From Nocardia asteroides (lineage in GTDB: Bacteria > Actinomycetota > Actinomycetes > Mycobacteriales > Mycobacteriaceae), in assembly GCF_900637185.1 (NCBI RefSeq), contig NZ_LR134352.1:1-64000 (forward strand): a DNA stretch of 64,000 nt, written 5' to 3'. The translations under genes were made by a program, and so were the position numbers. Under the pieces are notes generated by a model, which saw only the letters and a list, made by a program, of their open reading frames with translations, made no database searches and was not told the origin of the DNA. Each line of letters opens with the position of its first letter. The stretch's first letter is position 1. Positions 22,150 through 30,651 of the stretch are shown here, piece after piece.

Positions 22150-22680
22150 TTACTCGGCAGCGCCTTCGGCCTGCTTCTTCTCCTGCAGCGCGGCGGCCAG
22201 ACGGGCCACCTGACCTGCGGGAGCCGAGAACAGCCCGGCAGCCTTGGACATGTTGCCCTTCATCGCGCCGGCCAGCTTGGCCAGCAGGACCTCGCGGGTC
22301 TCCAGGTCGGCGATCTTCTCGACCTCGGACACGGACAGCGCAGCGCCGTCCATGTAGCCGCCCTTGATGACGAGCGCCTTGTTGTCCTTGGCGAAGGTCT
22401 TGAGCGCCTTCGCGGCGTTGACCGGCTCACCCTGGATGAAGGTGATGGCGGTCGGTCCGACGAACAAGTCGTCCAGGCCCTCGACGCCCGCTTCCGCGGC
22501 CGCGAGCTTGACCAGGGTGTTCTTGGCGACGGAGTACGTGGCATCGGCGCCGAGCGCGCGACGCAGCTCGGTGAGCTTGCCGACCGACAGACCACGGTAT
22601 TCCGTGACAACGGTGGCCGTGGAGTTCTTGAACTGCTCCGCGATCTCCGCGACAGCGGTGACCTTTTCAGGCTTCGCCAT
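22150..22680 (-). CDS. rplJ: Ribosomal protein L10
   Basis: L10 anchors the L7/L12 stalk to the ribosome. The ATG at 22680 is set by GAGGAGG upstream and by the conserved N-terminus [18 protein letters not shown]; an upstream ATG at 22719 is not needed. The product has 176 residues. The segment [17 protein letters not shown] and the C-terminal helix that binds L12 are present, ending in [16 protein letters not shown]. It is the first gene of the rplJ-rplL operon and is preceded by an L10-type mRNA leader. Confidence 0.97.
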   Translation of the reverse strand: MAKPEKVTAVAEIAEQFKNSTATVVTEYRGLSVGKLTELRRALGADATYSVAKNTLVKLAAAEAGVEGLDDLFVGPTAITFIQGEPVNAAKALKTFAKDNKALVIKGGYMDGAALSVSEVEKIADLETREVLLAKLAGAMKGNMSKAAGLFSAPAGQVARLAAALQEKKQAEGAAE

Positions 22681-22739
22681 ACTTCGCCTCCTCTCTGATG
22701 TCGGTTCGTGAACGCGCACTACCGAATTCAGGGGCCGGC

Positions 22740-22890
22740 GACAAAACTAACGCCCCGGACGCAAGGCGTACCGGGGCGCGAAAGATCGGCCTCAGCTCTC
22801 CCTGCGTGGGCCGCCGGCAATGTCGCCGGACCTTCGATCGACATCGCGCGAGCGACATCGACGACCAACGGTCTTCGGTAGAACGAATGG
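22740..22890 (-). ncRNA. L10 leader with attenuator hairpin
   Basis: The rplJ mRNA leader contains on the minus strand CCGAAGACCGTTGGTCG (near 22880) and later ACGCAGGGAGAGCTGAGGCCG, elements of the ribosomal-protein L10 leader, which L10/L12 binds to repress its own operon. Further down, CGCCCCGG (22778-22771) and CCGGGGCG (22758-22751) form a hairpin followed by TTAGTTTTGT, a transcription terminator placed before the gene. This suggests control by premature termination. Exact leader limits need a covariance search. Confidence 0.65.
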
Positions 22891-22922
22891 GTAGTCATCG
22901 AACAGGTCGATGACCGGAGTCC

Positions 22923-22952
22923 ACTGTACCTGCACCCACCCCTATCTGCCAA
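22923..22952 (-). promoter_or_regulatory. rplJ promoter candidate
   Basis: On the minus strand TTGGCA (22952-22947) and TACAGT (22928-22923) are 18 bp apart. Transcription would start near 22916, giving a leader of about 235 bases that holds the complete L10 element. Confidence 0.6.
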
Positions 22953-23080
22953 AACGGGTCTCGGCCACCCCCATTCGCCGAATTCGGAGTGACCCAGGTC
23001 ACTTCCATCGGCACTTGTGGCCGGAATCCCACCGAGAAGGTGTTACGAAGGGTGACAGTAATCTGCTTCACTCGGAAACT

Positions 23081-24694
23081 ATGGCAACCTCCATAGTCGC
23101 TCCATCAGTGCTGCTGGACCGGCGTCCGCAGCGCTTCCTCGCGCTCCTCGTCATCTGCCTGGCCGAATTGCTGGTGGTGCTCGACAACACCATCGTCAAT
23201 GTCGCCCTGCCCTCGATCGGCGTCCAGCTCCAGACCGGGGTGTCCGGCCTGCAGTGGGTCGTCGACGCCTACACCCTCACCTTCGCCGGACTCCTGCTCG
23301 CCGCGGGCAACCTCGGCGACCGCTACGGCCGCAGGCGGATCATGGTCGTCGGCCTGATCGGCATCGCGGTGATGTCGGTCGGCGGCGCGCTGGCCGGCTC
23401 GATGACGCAGGTCATCGCGGCTCGCGCGGCCATGGGCGTCTTCGCCGCCGCCGTCTTCCCGGCCACCCTGGCCCTGATCATCAACATCTTCACCGACAAG
23501 CGCGAACGCGCGCTCGCCATCGCCGCCTGGACCGCGATGGCGGGCTTCGCCATCGCCATCGGCCCGATCTCGGGCGGCTGGCTGCTCGAACACTTCAGCT
23601 GGCACTCGGTGTTCTGGATCAATGTGCCGGTGGCGCTGGTCGCGCTGGTCGCGACGCTGATCTGGGTGCCGGAATCACGCGCCGAGCAGGTCGGCAGGCT
23701 GGATCTGCCCGGCATCTTCCTCTCGATCGCGGGCATCACGCTGGCGGTGTGGGCGATCATCGAGGCGCCGCACAACGGCTGGCTCTCGCTCACCACCCTG
23801 TGCACCGCGACCCTCGGCGCCCTGCTGCTCGCCGCGTTCGTCGTCTGGGAATTGCGTTCCGCCGCACCGATTCTCGATATGCGACTGTTCCGGAATCGCC
23901 GATTCTCGTTGCCCGCCCTGGCCATCGCGATCGGGTATTTCTCGATGTTCGGCTTCCTGTTCCTGATCACCCAGTATTTCCAGGGCGTGCGCGAATACAC
24001 GCCACTCGAATTCGGTATCGCGTCTTTGCCTTTCGCGTTCTCGGTCGCGATCGGCGCGCCGGTGGCGACGCTGCTGGCACAGCGCGTAGGCACGACCGCG
24101 GTCCTGGTGATCGGCCTGCTGCTCACCGGGCTCGGGCTCTATCTCGGCGGCCAGGTCACCGTGGACAGCACCTACCTGATCGGGGTGCTGCCGTCGATGG
24201 TGTTCATGGCGCTGGGCCTCGGCATCGTGCAGGGCCCGGCGACGGAATCGATCATGTCCTCGCTCCCGCTGGACGAGGCGGGCGCGGGGTCGGCGGTCAA
24301 CGACACCACCAGGGAGATCGGCGGCACCCTCGGCGTCGCCGTGCTCGGCTCCATCGTGGCCTCGTACTACACCAGCCGGATCGGTTCCAGAATCGACGCC
24401 ATCCCGGTCGGCATCATGAACGAACGCGAGAAGGAACTGGTCAAGGCGAGCCCGCTCAGCGTGCTCGAACTGCGCAAACGCGAACTGGCCCCGTTCTTCG
24501 AGACCCAGCGCGAGAACCTCATCGTCGCGATGAAGTCCGCGACGCTCCAGGGCGCGCACGCCGCCTCCCTCGTCGCCGCGGGCGCGGTGCTGGTGTGCGC
24601 GATCATCGTGGCGATCTTCCTGCCGTGGAAACCGCAGGGCGGCGATTCGGTGCTGCTCGGCTGGCGCACCAAGACCGACGACGACCAGAACTGA
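23081..24694 (+). CDS. DHA2-type MFS drug exporter
   Basis: The 537-residue protein has about 14 hydrophobic segments, the DHA2 (EmrB/QacA) layout. Motif A is GNLGDRYGRRRIMVVG after helix 2. Helix 1 has the DHA2 mark LDNTIVNVALPSIG, and motif C-like sequence is AIAIGPISGGWLLEHFSWHSVFWINVPVAL. I start at ATG 23081; open frame continues upstream to 22910 but overlaps the rplJ promoter region and looks non-coding. No local regulator is adjacent. It is the only plus-strand gene inside the ribosomal-protein block. Confidence 0.88.
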   Translation: MATSIVAPSVLLDRRPQRFLALLVICLAELLVVLDNTIVNVALPSIGVQLQTGVSGLQWVVDAYTLTFAGLLLAAGNLGDRYGRRRIMVVGLIGIAVMSVGGALAGSMTQVIAARAAMGVFAAAVFPATLALIINIFTDKRERALAIAAWTAMAGFAIAIGPISGGWLLEHFSWHSVFWINVPVALVALVATLIWVPESRAEQVGRLDLPGIFLSIAGITLAVWAIIEAPHNGWLSLTTLCTATLGALLLAAFVVWELRSAAPILDMRLFRNRRFSLPALAIAIGYFSMFGFLFLITQYFQGVREYTPLEFGIASLPFAFSVAIGAPVATLLAQRVGTTAVLVIGLLLTGLGLYLGGQVTVDSTYLIGVLPSMVFMALGLGIVQGPATESIMSSLPLDEAGAGSAVNDTTREIGGTLGVAVLGSIVASYYTSRIGSRIDAIPVGIMNEREKELVKASPLSVLELRKRELAPFFETQRENLIVAMKSATLQGAHAASLVAAGAVLVCAIIVAIFLPWKPQGGDSVLLGWRTKTDDDQN

Positions 24695-24704
24695 CCCGGA
24701 AAAA

Positions 24705-24743
24705 CCGCGAGGGTGGGAACGCAGTGCGTTCCCACCCTCGCGG
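24705..24743. terminator. 19-bp-arm hairpin between the MFS gene and rplA
   Basis: CCGCGAGGGTGGGAACGCA (24705-24723) and its perfect complement (24725-24743) flank one base. In practice the innermost pairs open as a loop. On the minus strand a run of T (complement of 24700-24704) follows, so it terminates rplKA; on the plus strand it can stop the MFS transcript. Confidence 0.85.
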
Positions 24744-24772
24744 TCGATCAGGAGCTACCTGTCAGGAGAAGC

Positions 24773-25486
24773 TCACGCATCCTCGTCGAGGAGGTTGCGG
24801 GTGCGGTTCGGGTCCACCGGGATGCCCGGTCCGGTGTTGGTCGAAACCGTGATCTTCTTGACGTAGCGGCCCTTGGCGGTCGACGGCTTCACACGCAGGA
24901 TCTCGTCCAGCGCGGCACCGTAGTTCTCCACCAGCTTGGCATCGTCGAACGAGGCCTTGCCGATGACGAAGTGCAGGTTGGCCTGCTTGTCGACGCGGAA
25001 GTTGATCTTGCCGCCCTTGATGTCGTTGACGGCCTTGGTCACATCGTTGGTGACGGTGCCCGTCTTCGGGTTCGGCATCAGACCACGCGGGCCCAGGACA
25101 CGCGCGATGCGGCCGACCTTGGCCATCTGGTCCGGGGTGGCGATCGCGGCGTCGAAGTCCAGCCAGCCGCCCTGGATCCGCTCGATCAGGTCCTCGGCGC
25201 CCACGGCGTCGGCACCGGCGGCCTCGGCCTCGGCGGCCTTCTCGCCGGCGGCGAACACGATGACGCGGGCGGTCTTACCGGTGCCGTGCGGCAGGTTGAC
25301 GGTGCCGCGGACCATCTGGTCGGCCTTACGGGGATCCACGCCGAGACGGACGGCGACCTCGACGGTCGCGTCGGTCTTGGTGGTCGCGGTCTCCTTCGCC
25401 AGGCGCGCGGCGCTCAGCGGGGAGTACAGCTTGTCGCGATCGACCTTCTCAGCAGCGGCGAGATACGCCTTGCTTCGCTTTGCCAT
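24773..25486 (-). CDS. rplA: Ribosomal protein L1
   Basis: The 237-residue protein binds 23S rRNA at the L1 stalk. The family signature is clear: [18 protein letters not shown] in the middle, with the flanking [10 protein letters not shown], and the C-terminal [18 protein letters not shown]. The N-terminus is [15 protein letters not shown]. It follows rplK on the same strand by 79 bases and ends before a strong bidirectional hairpin. Confidence 0.98.
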   Translation of the reverse strand: MAKRSKAYLAAAEKVDRDKLYSPLSAARLAKETATTKTDATVEVAVRLGVDPRKADQMVRGTVNLPHGTGKTARVIVFAAGEKAAEAEAAGADAVGAEDLIERIQGGWLDFDAAIATPDQMAKVGRIARVLGPRGLMPNPKTGTVTNDVTKAVNDIKGGKINFRVDKQANLHFVIGKASFDDAKLVENYGAALDEILRVKPSTAKGRYVKKITVSTNTGPGIPVDPNRTRNLLDEDA

Positions 25487-25565
25487 GATTTTCTGTCCTT
25501 AATGTGCTGGTGTCAGATGTGGTTTCCGGGCCTGGCCGGCCCTCCCACATGGAGCGAGAGTTCGC

Positions 25566-26000
25566 TCAGCCCTCGACGGTGATACCCATCGAACGGGCGG
25601 TACCGGCGATGATCTTCGCGGCCTGATCGAGATCGGTGGCGTTGAGATCCTCGGCCTTGGTCTTGGCGATCTCCCGGACCTGGTCCATGGTGACCTTGGC
25701 GACCTTGGTCTTGTGCGGCTCGGCCGAGCCCTTCTGCACACCGGCGGCCTTGAGCAGCAGACGCGCGGCGGGCGGGGTCTTCAGCTTGAAGTCGAACGTC
25801 CGGTCCTCGTACACCGAGATCTCGACCGGGATGACGTTGCCACGCTGCGACTCGGTCGCGGCGTTGTACGCCTTGCAGAACTCCATGATGTTGACGCCGT
25901 GCTGACCGAGCGCGGGGCCGACCGGAGGAGCCGGGTTCGCGGCGCCGGCCTGGATCTGCAGCTTGATGATCCCGGCGAGCTTCTTCTTCTTGGGGGGCAT
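25566..26000 (-). CDS. rplK: Ribosomal protein L11
   Basis: L11 sits at the GTPase centre of the ribosome. Start ATG 26000 follows AAGGAAGAAAG and gives [19 protein letters not shown]; an open frame upstream to 26135 is ignored. The product has 144 residues. The N-terminal domain has the proline-bearing segment [24 protein letters not shown], targeted by thiostrepton-class drugs in related bacteria, and the C-terminal RNA-binding domain ends [15 protein letters not shown]. It is upstream of rplA and separated from nusG by 240 bases that contain a hairpin. Confidence 0.98.
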
Positions 26001-26199
26001 CTTTCTTCCTTGGGTTTCGGGTTCCTTACGGTTGCCGTAAGCCTGTTGCGGGATCGCTCCCACGCCGGGTCCAAACCCGGCATTCGCGCACGACCACGAC
26101 GCCGGGCGGAAAACGCCTGGCGCGGGTCTACACACGAACTGTCACACTCTACCGAACCGCGACACGGCCACCGCGGGCGGGGAGGGTCCACCAACGACA

Positions 26200-26223
26200 A
26201 CGGCACCGCCGAAGCGGTGCCGT
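26200..26223 (-). terminator. UUCG-loop hairpin after nusG
   Basis: ACGGCACCGC, a CGAA loop (TTCG on the minus strand) and the 10-bp complement lie 18 bases past the nusG stop. The stable tetraloop stem has no T tract, so it may be a partial terminator or an RNA-end stabiliser. The rest of 26001-26240 shows no gene. Confidence 0.6.
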
Positions 26224-26240
26224 CGCGAAGCTGGTTCGAA

Positions 26241-27125
<885 letters not shown>

Positions 27126-27147
27126 CTACCGGCGTCGGTGTCGGCGA

Positions 27148-27525
27148 TCAGCCGAACAGCCAGTCGACACCCTTGATGAACGCCGTATCCAGCCCGAATA
27201 TGAACGCGACCATGAAGACCACGAACACCAGAACGACGGCCGTATACGTGACCATCTGCTTCCGGTTGGGCCAGATCACCTTACGCAGTTCCGCGATGAC
27301 CTCTCGCAGGAACTTGATCAGCCGCTTGAACGGGTTGCCCGCCTTGGCCTTGTCGGCCGACTTGTCCGACTTACGTGACGGTCGGTCCAGCGTGGCCACC
27401 GAACCGGTGTCGGTCGAAGCGTCCGACGTGCGCGCACGGCGAGCTGTCCGCTTGCCGCTCGGCCGAGTGGCAGCGGCGGTGGTGTCGTCGCCGTCGTCGG
27501 CGCGAGTATCCCGCTCGTCGCTCAC
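27148..27525 (-). CDS. secE: Preprotein translocase subunit SecE
   Basis: SecE clamps the SecY channel. GTG 27525 follows GAGGAG at 5 bases. The 125-residue product has a disordered, basic N-terminal half (RPSGKRTARRARTSD), the amphipathic motif FLREVIAELRKVIWPNRKQM, and a single membrane helix (YTAVVLVFVVFMVAFIFGLDTAF), the actinobacterial single-span form. It is directly downstream of tRNA-Trp. Its start overlaps the end of a small Ser-Glu-Arg-rich frame that may be a coupled leader peptide. Confidence 0.95.
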   Translation of the reverse strand: MSDERDTRADDGDDTTAAATRPSGKRTARRARTSDASTDTGSVATLDRPSRKSDKSADKAKAGNPFKRLIKFLREVIAELRKVIWPNRKQMVTYTAVVLVFVVFMVAFIFGLDTAFIKGVDWLFG

Positions 27526-27602
27526 GTCGTCTCCTCGCTTCGCTCGGACCCGCCGTGCGCGAAGCGCGCTGGCCTGATGGCTCGCTCGCTTCGCTCGCTC
27601 AC
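27522..27602 (-). CDS. Possible 26-residue leader peptide coupled to secE
   Basis: A short frame starts at GTG 27602 after a good site (GAGGAAGG, about 6 bases away) and stops with a TGA that overlaps the secE GTG as GTGA. The peptide begins VSERSERA and contains a second SERSEE near its end because a 13-bp repeat encodes both. Good ribosome site and 4-base overlap argue for translation and coupling. It may also be a by-product of the repeat, so confidence is limited. Confidence 0.4.
   Translation of the reverse strand: MSERSERAIRPARFAHGGSERSEETT
27534..27597. repeat. Two copies of a 13-bp repeat upstream of secE
   Basis: CTCGCTTCGCTCG occurs at 27534-27546 and 27585-27597, with related GCGAAGCGC between. 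Both copies are next to the sequence CTCACGTCG, which is the complement of a GTG start context. GAGCGAAGCGAG-type elements are widely scattered in high-GC actinomycetes. Confidence 0.7.
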
Positions 27603-27633
27603 GTCGATCCTTCCTCGTCGCTGGCATTCAGGG

Positions 27634-27706
<73 letters not shown>

Positions 27707-27918
27707 TCGGTTGGACCAACCCGGACTGTTACGTCTGAGCTGTGGATGTCCAACCACAGTCGATATTCATTTATCGAGCTCTGGTGTCACACAACATGCG
27801 CGCCGCTTCCGTGGGGATCAGATCCCCGGGAAGATCAGCGCGCAGCAGCCGGTGACCCCAGAGTCCCGAGTGTACGTTACCGCGTGCCGAATCCGCCAAT
27901 CCGGGACAGCCGACCAGG

Positions 27919-28998
27919 TCAGGACAGCTGAACGGTTGCCGTGGCGCGCCCGAAGATCTTCTTGCCCGCCGATTTCGCCGTGATGGCGACGACGGCGGTC
28001 CTGGCCTCCGGATCGACCGATTTCACCTTACCGGTGAACTCGACCTCGGCCGGGGCGTCCGCGCCCACGTAGACCGGGCTGGTGAACCGGACGTTGTACT
28101 CCTTCACCGCGCCGGGATCGCCGAGCCAGGACGTGACGAAACCGCCGCCGAGACCCATGGTGAGCATGCCGTGCGCGACCACGTTGTCCAGGCCGACCAG
28201 CTTGACGATCTCGTCGCTCCAGTGGATCGGGTTGGCGTCGCCGGACACGCCCGCGTAGTTCACCAGGTCGCCCCGGGTGAGCCGGACGGTGCGCGGCGGC
28301 AGTTCGTCGCCGGCCGCGATGCTGTCGAAGGCCAGGGCGCGCGTACTGACGTACGGCTGAGGGTCCCGGGTGACCGGGTCGGGGGTGATCTCCGCGTGCG
28401 CGTCCAGGGGCACCTGCCGCTCGGGATCCTCCTCGCCGAGGCCGTGCATGAGCACGCCGCGCACCGCGTCGGACATGGTGGGATCGATGTCACCGCCGCT
28501 GCGGCCGATGAGGGTGGTGTAGGTGGTGAGCACCAGCTCGTCGTCCTGCGCGGTGACGATGTTCTTGGTGACGATGATGTCGCCGCCGAACGCCTGGCGG
28601 AACGAATGCAGGTACACGTCGCAGGTGAGCTGGTCGCCCACCCGGATCGGGCGGTGGATCTCCAGGATCTGGTCGGTCTGCATGATCTGGCTCAGGTCGT
28701 AGCCGGTGACGATCTGCTCGAACAGCTTGCGCTGGGCCAGGATGCCGACCAGGGAGATGAAGGTGAGCGGGGCCACCAGGCCGTCGTGGCCGTACTCGCG
28801 CGCGACGTCTTCGTCCCAGTGCACCGGGTGGTAGTCCTGCACGGCGCGGGCGTATTCGCGCACCTTCTCGCGGCCGACCTCGTAGAAGTCGTCGACGCGG
28901 TAGTGGTGGCCGACCATCGACGCCGCGTGCGCGGCGGGATCGAAGGGCGCGGCGGCTGCGGCGGATACCGCTTCGTCAGTTCCGGTGTTCACTGTCAC
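27919..28998 (-). CDS. Fused (3R)-hydroxyacyl-ACP dehydratase HadA-HadB
   Basis: This enzyme dehydrates beta-hydroxyacyl-ACP in mycolic-acid (FAS-II) elongation. In mycobacteria HadA and HadB are separate; here one chain of about 359 residues holds both. The N-terminal half is the HadA-like hot-dog (VGHHYRVDDFYEVGREKVREYARAVQDYHPVHWDEDVA). The C-terminal half is the MaoC-type HadB catalytic domain with GVSGDANPIHWSD and NVVAHGMLTMGL, holding the Asp/His pair. I choose GTG 28998, but GTGs at 28992 and 29016 are possible. No hadC follows. It lies between rpmG and tRNA-Trp. Confidence 0.9.
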   Translation of the reverse strand: MTVNTGTDEAVSAAAAAPFDPAAHAASMVGHHYRVDDFYEVGREKVREYARAVQDYHPVHWDEDVAREYGHDGLVAPLTFISLVGILAQRKLFEQIVTGYDLSQIMQTDQILEIHRPIRVGDQLTCDVYLHSFRQAFGGDIIVTKNIVTAQDDELVLTTYTTLIGRSGGDIDPTMSDAVRGVLMHGLGEEDPERQVPLDAHAEITPDPVTRDPQPYVSTRALAFDSIAAGDELPPRTVRLTRGDLVNYAGVSGDANPIHWSDEIVKLVGLDNVVAHGMLTMGLGGGFVTSWLGDPGAVKEYNVRFTSPVYVGADAPAEVEFTGKVKSVDPEARTAVVAITAKSAGKKIFGRATATVQLS

Positions 28999-29093
28999 AC
29001 CCTGGACCTTACTCACACGTAGCCGATCACAACGCCGTCCGGGGGTGTAATCACCCGGCCGCCGACGGGCCCGTTCCGGCCCGGAAACGCACA

Positions 29094-29117
29094 AAGGCCG
29101 GACTCTCGTCCGGCCTT
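29094..29117 (-). terminator. Hairpin after rpmG
   Basis: AAGGCCGGA, loop, TCCGGCCTT: a 9-bp stem past the rpmG stop, followed on the minus strand by TTTG. Probable intrinsic terminator or attenuator before the hadAB gene. Confidence 0.65.
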
Positions 29118-29136
29118 CGGCAAATGCTGTGGTGAA

Positions 29137-29307
29137 TCAGCGCGACTCGCGGTGCGCCCGGTGGGTTCCGCAGTTCGGGCAGAACTTCTTCAGCTCGAGG
29201 CGGTCCGGGTCGTTGCGCCGGTTCTTCTTGGTGATGTAGTTGCGGTGCTTGCACTCTTCGCAGGCCAAGGTGATCTTTGGCCGGACATCGGTGGACTTCG
29301 CGGCCAC
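29137..29307 (-). CDS. rpmG: Ribosomal protein L33, zinc-binding form
   Basis: GTG 29307 (GAAGG upstream) gives 56 residues: [20 protein letters not shown] and so on. Two CxxC pairs (CEEC and CPNC) make this the zinc-binding C+ form of L33. [28 protein letters not shown] is the conserved second half. Genomes of this group often carry a second, cysteine-free copy used under zinc limitation; it is not in this window. It is just downstream of tRNA-Met. Confidence 0.96.
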   Translation of the reverse strand: MAAKSTDVRPKITLACEECKHRNYITKKNRRNDPDRLELKKFCPNCGTHRAHRESR

Positions 29308-29346
29308 GATATGCCTTCTTTCCGGTCTGGGCTGAGTCGTTATTGG

Positions 29347-29419
29347 TAGCGATGGCCGGACTTGAACCGGCGACACAACGATTATGAGTCGTTTGCTCTA
29401 CCGACTGAGCTACACCGCC
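29347..29419 (-). tRNA. tRNA-Met, elongator (anticodon CAT)
   Basis: The minus strand folds as GGCGGTG (acceptor) against CATCGCT with two G-U pairs, anticodon CAT in ACTCATAATC, T arm GCCGGTTCAAGTCCGGC. The 3' CCA is encoded (29346-29344). The paired first base points to an elongator rather than an initiator. Confidence 0.93.
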
Positions 29420-29477
29420 ACGGCGGACCTATTACGGTGGGCCGGCGGGAAAGTCGGCAACCACCGGCAATCCGGCG

Positions 29478-29550
29478 AGCCCCCTAACGGAATCGAACCG
29501 TTGACCTTTTCCTTACCATGGAAACGCTCTGCCGACTGAGCTAAGGGGGC
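29478..29550 (-). tRNA. tRNA-Thr (anticodon GGT)
   Basis: The minus strand acceptor GCCCCCT pairs with AGGGGGC. The anticodon stem TTTCC/GGAAA encloses ATGGTAA, anticodon GGT (reads ACC/ACT). T arm AACGGTTCGATTCCGTT. Discriminator T. No encoded CCA. Confidence 0.95.
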
Positions 29551-29746
29551 ATGACTACGTGGCACAGAGTCTGTACCGGCGAACCGGTCAGGCTGACTCC
29601 GTGCTCCGGCGTCCTGAACGAGATTACACACTACCCCGCAGCACTACCAAATCGCCTGATCAAGGGCCGTTTTTGGGCATCTAGGCCGACAGCATCGCAC
29701 GGGCGCACGGTATCGAGCGGCTCCAGCCCTGCCCCGGATACCAAAG

Positions 29747-29776
29747 AACCCCGCCGATCTGATGATCGACGGGGTT
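29747..29776 (-). terminator. Terminator downstream of tRNA-Tyr
   Basis: On the minus strand AACCCCGTCGATC, loop ATCA, GATCGGCGGGGTT (one G-T pair) then CTTTGG. The stem begins 5 bases past the tRNA-Tyr 3' end and separates it from tRNA-Thr. Confidence 0.75.
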
Positions 29777-29781
29777 CGATG

Positions 29782-29864
29782 TGGCAGATGTAGGATTCGA
29801 ACCTACGTAGGCTTTCACCGACAGATTTACAGTCTGCTCCCATTGGCCGCTCGGGCAATCTGCC
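29782..29864 (-). tRNA. tRNA-Tyr (anticodon GTA)
   Basis: An 83-base class II tRNA on the minus strand: acceptor GGCAGAT/ATCTGCC, discriminator A, anticodon GTA in ACTGTAAATC, a long variable arm (GTCGGTGAAAGCCTAC region) and T arm TAGGTTCGAATCCTA. Confidence 0.95.
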
Positions 29865-30039
29865 TTGTGCGCCGTTTCCGGTGCGCTGAGCAGCTTACAA
29901 CGAACCCACACCCACAATGCAAACCGCCTGCACAACGACCCTGCGAGCACGGTCGGCGAGGGGATGCGGGTACAACTGTCTCGGCGGCCGGTACACGCCG
30001 GTCCAACCGTTGTCAGACCCTGAGGGACAGGAGCGCAGT

Positions 30040-30531
30040 GTGGCCGATTCGTCATTCGACGTGGTGAGCAAGGTCGATCGCCAGGAGGTCGACAACGCGC
30101 TGCATCAGGCGGAGAAGGAGCTGAACTCCCGCTACGACTTCAAGGGCACCGACGCGGCGATCGCGTGGTCGGGCGAGGAAGCCATCGTGCTCACCGCCAA
30201 CGCCGAGGAGCGGGTGAAGGCCGCGCTCGAGGTGTTCAAGGAGAAGCTCATCCGCCGCGACATCTCGCTGAAGGCGTTCGACGCCGGCGAGCCGCAGGCC
30301 TCGGGCAAGGTGTTCAAGATCACCGGCACGCTGGTGCAGGGCATCGACGCGGAGAAGGCCAAGAAGATCTCCAAGAAGATTCGCGACGAGGGCCCCAAGG
30401 GCGTGAAGGCGCAGATCCAGGGCGAGGAGCTGCGGGTGAGCAGCAAGAAGCGCGACGACCTGCAGGCCGTGATCTCCCTGCTCAAGGGCGAGGACTTCGG
30501 GATCGCCCTGCAGTTCGTGAACTATAGATAA
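30040..30531 (+). CDS. yajQ: YajQ-family nucleotide-binding protein
   Basis: The GTG at 30040 follows CAGGAG. The 163-residue protein has the two alpha-beta domains of Yaj[37 protein letters not shown] at the N-terminus and [35 protein letters not shown] near the C-terminus, ending [12 protein letters not shown]. Some homologues bind cyclic di-GMP; whether this one does is not visible from sequence. It is the Rv0566c equivalent and is convergent with htpX, as in mycobacteria. Confidence 0.95.
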   Translation: MADSSFDVVSKVDRQEVDNALHQAEKELNSRYDFKGTDAAIAWSGEEAIVLTANAEERVKAALEVFKEKLIRRDISLKAFDAGEPQASGKVFKITGTLVQGIDAEKAKKISKKIRDEGPKGVKAQIQGEELRVSSKKRDDLQAVISLLKGEDFGIALQFVNYR

Positions 30532-30551
30532 TTTGGCGGCTGGCGCCGCGG

Positions 30552-30639
30552 GTTTTCGGCCTGGTGACCTCGCCGCCGAGCAGCGATACTTCGCCTTCGG
30601 CGTTACGTCTCGCTACTCGGCGGCGAGGCGGCCGAAAAC
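30552..30639. terminator. Nested long hairpin between yajQ and htpX
   Basis: Two nested perfect repeats: outer GTTTTCGGCC (30552-30561) with GGCCGAAAAC (30630-30639); inner CCTCGCCGCCGAG (30568-30580) with CTCGGCGGCGAGG (30616-30628), plus AGCGA/TCGCT beyond a mismatch. The structure lies between convergent stops and probably terminates both. The outer stem leaves TTTT inside the stem on the plus strand. Confidence 0.7.
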
Positions 30640-30651
30640 GTGGTGGTCACC

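Noticed and set aside
22910..23080. N-terminal extension of the MFS exporter
   Set aside because: The extra residues are hydrophilic, non-conserved in style and overlap the rplJ promoter; ATG 23081 starts the normal protein.
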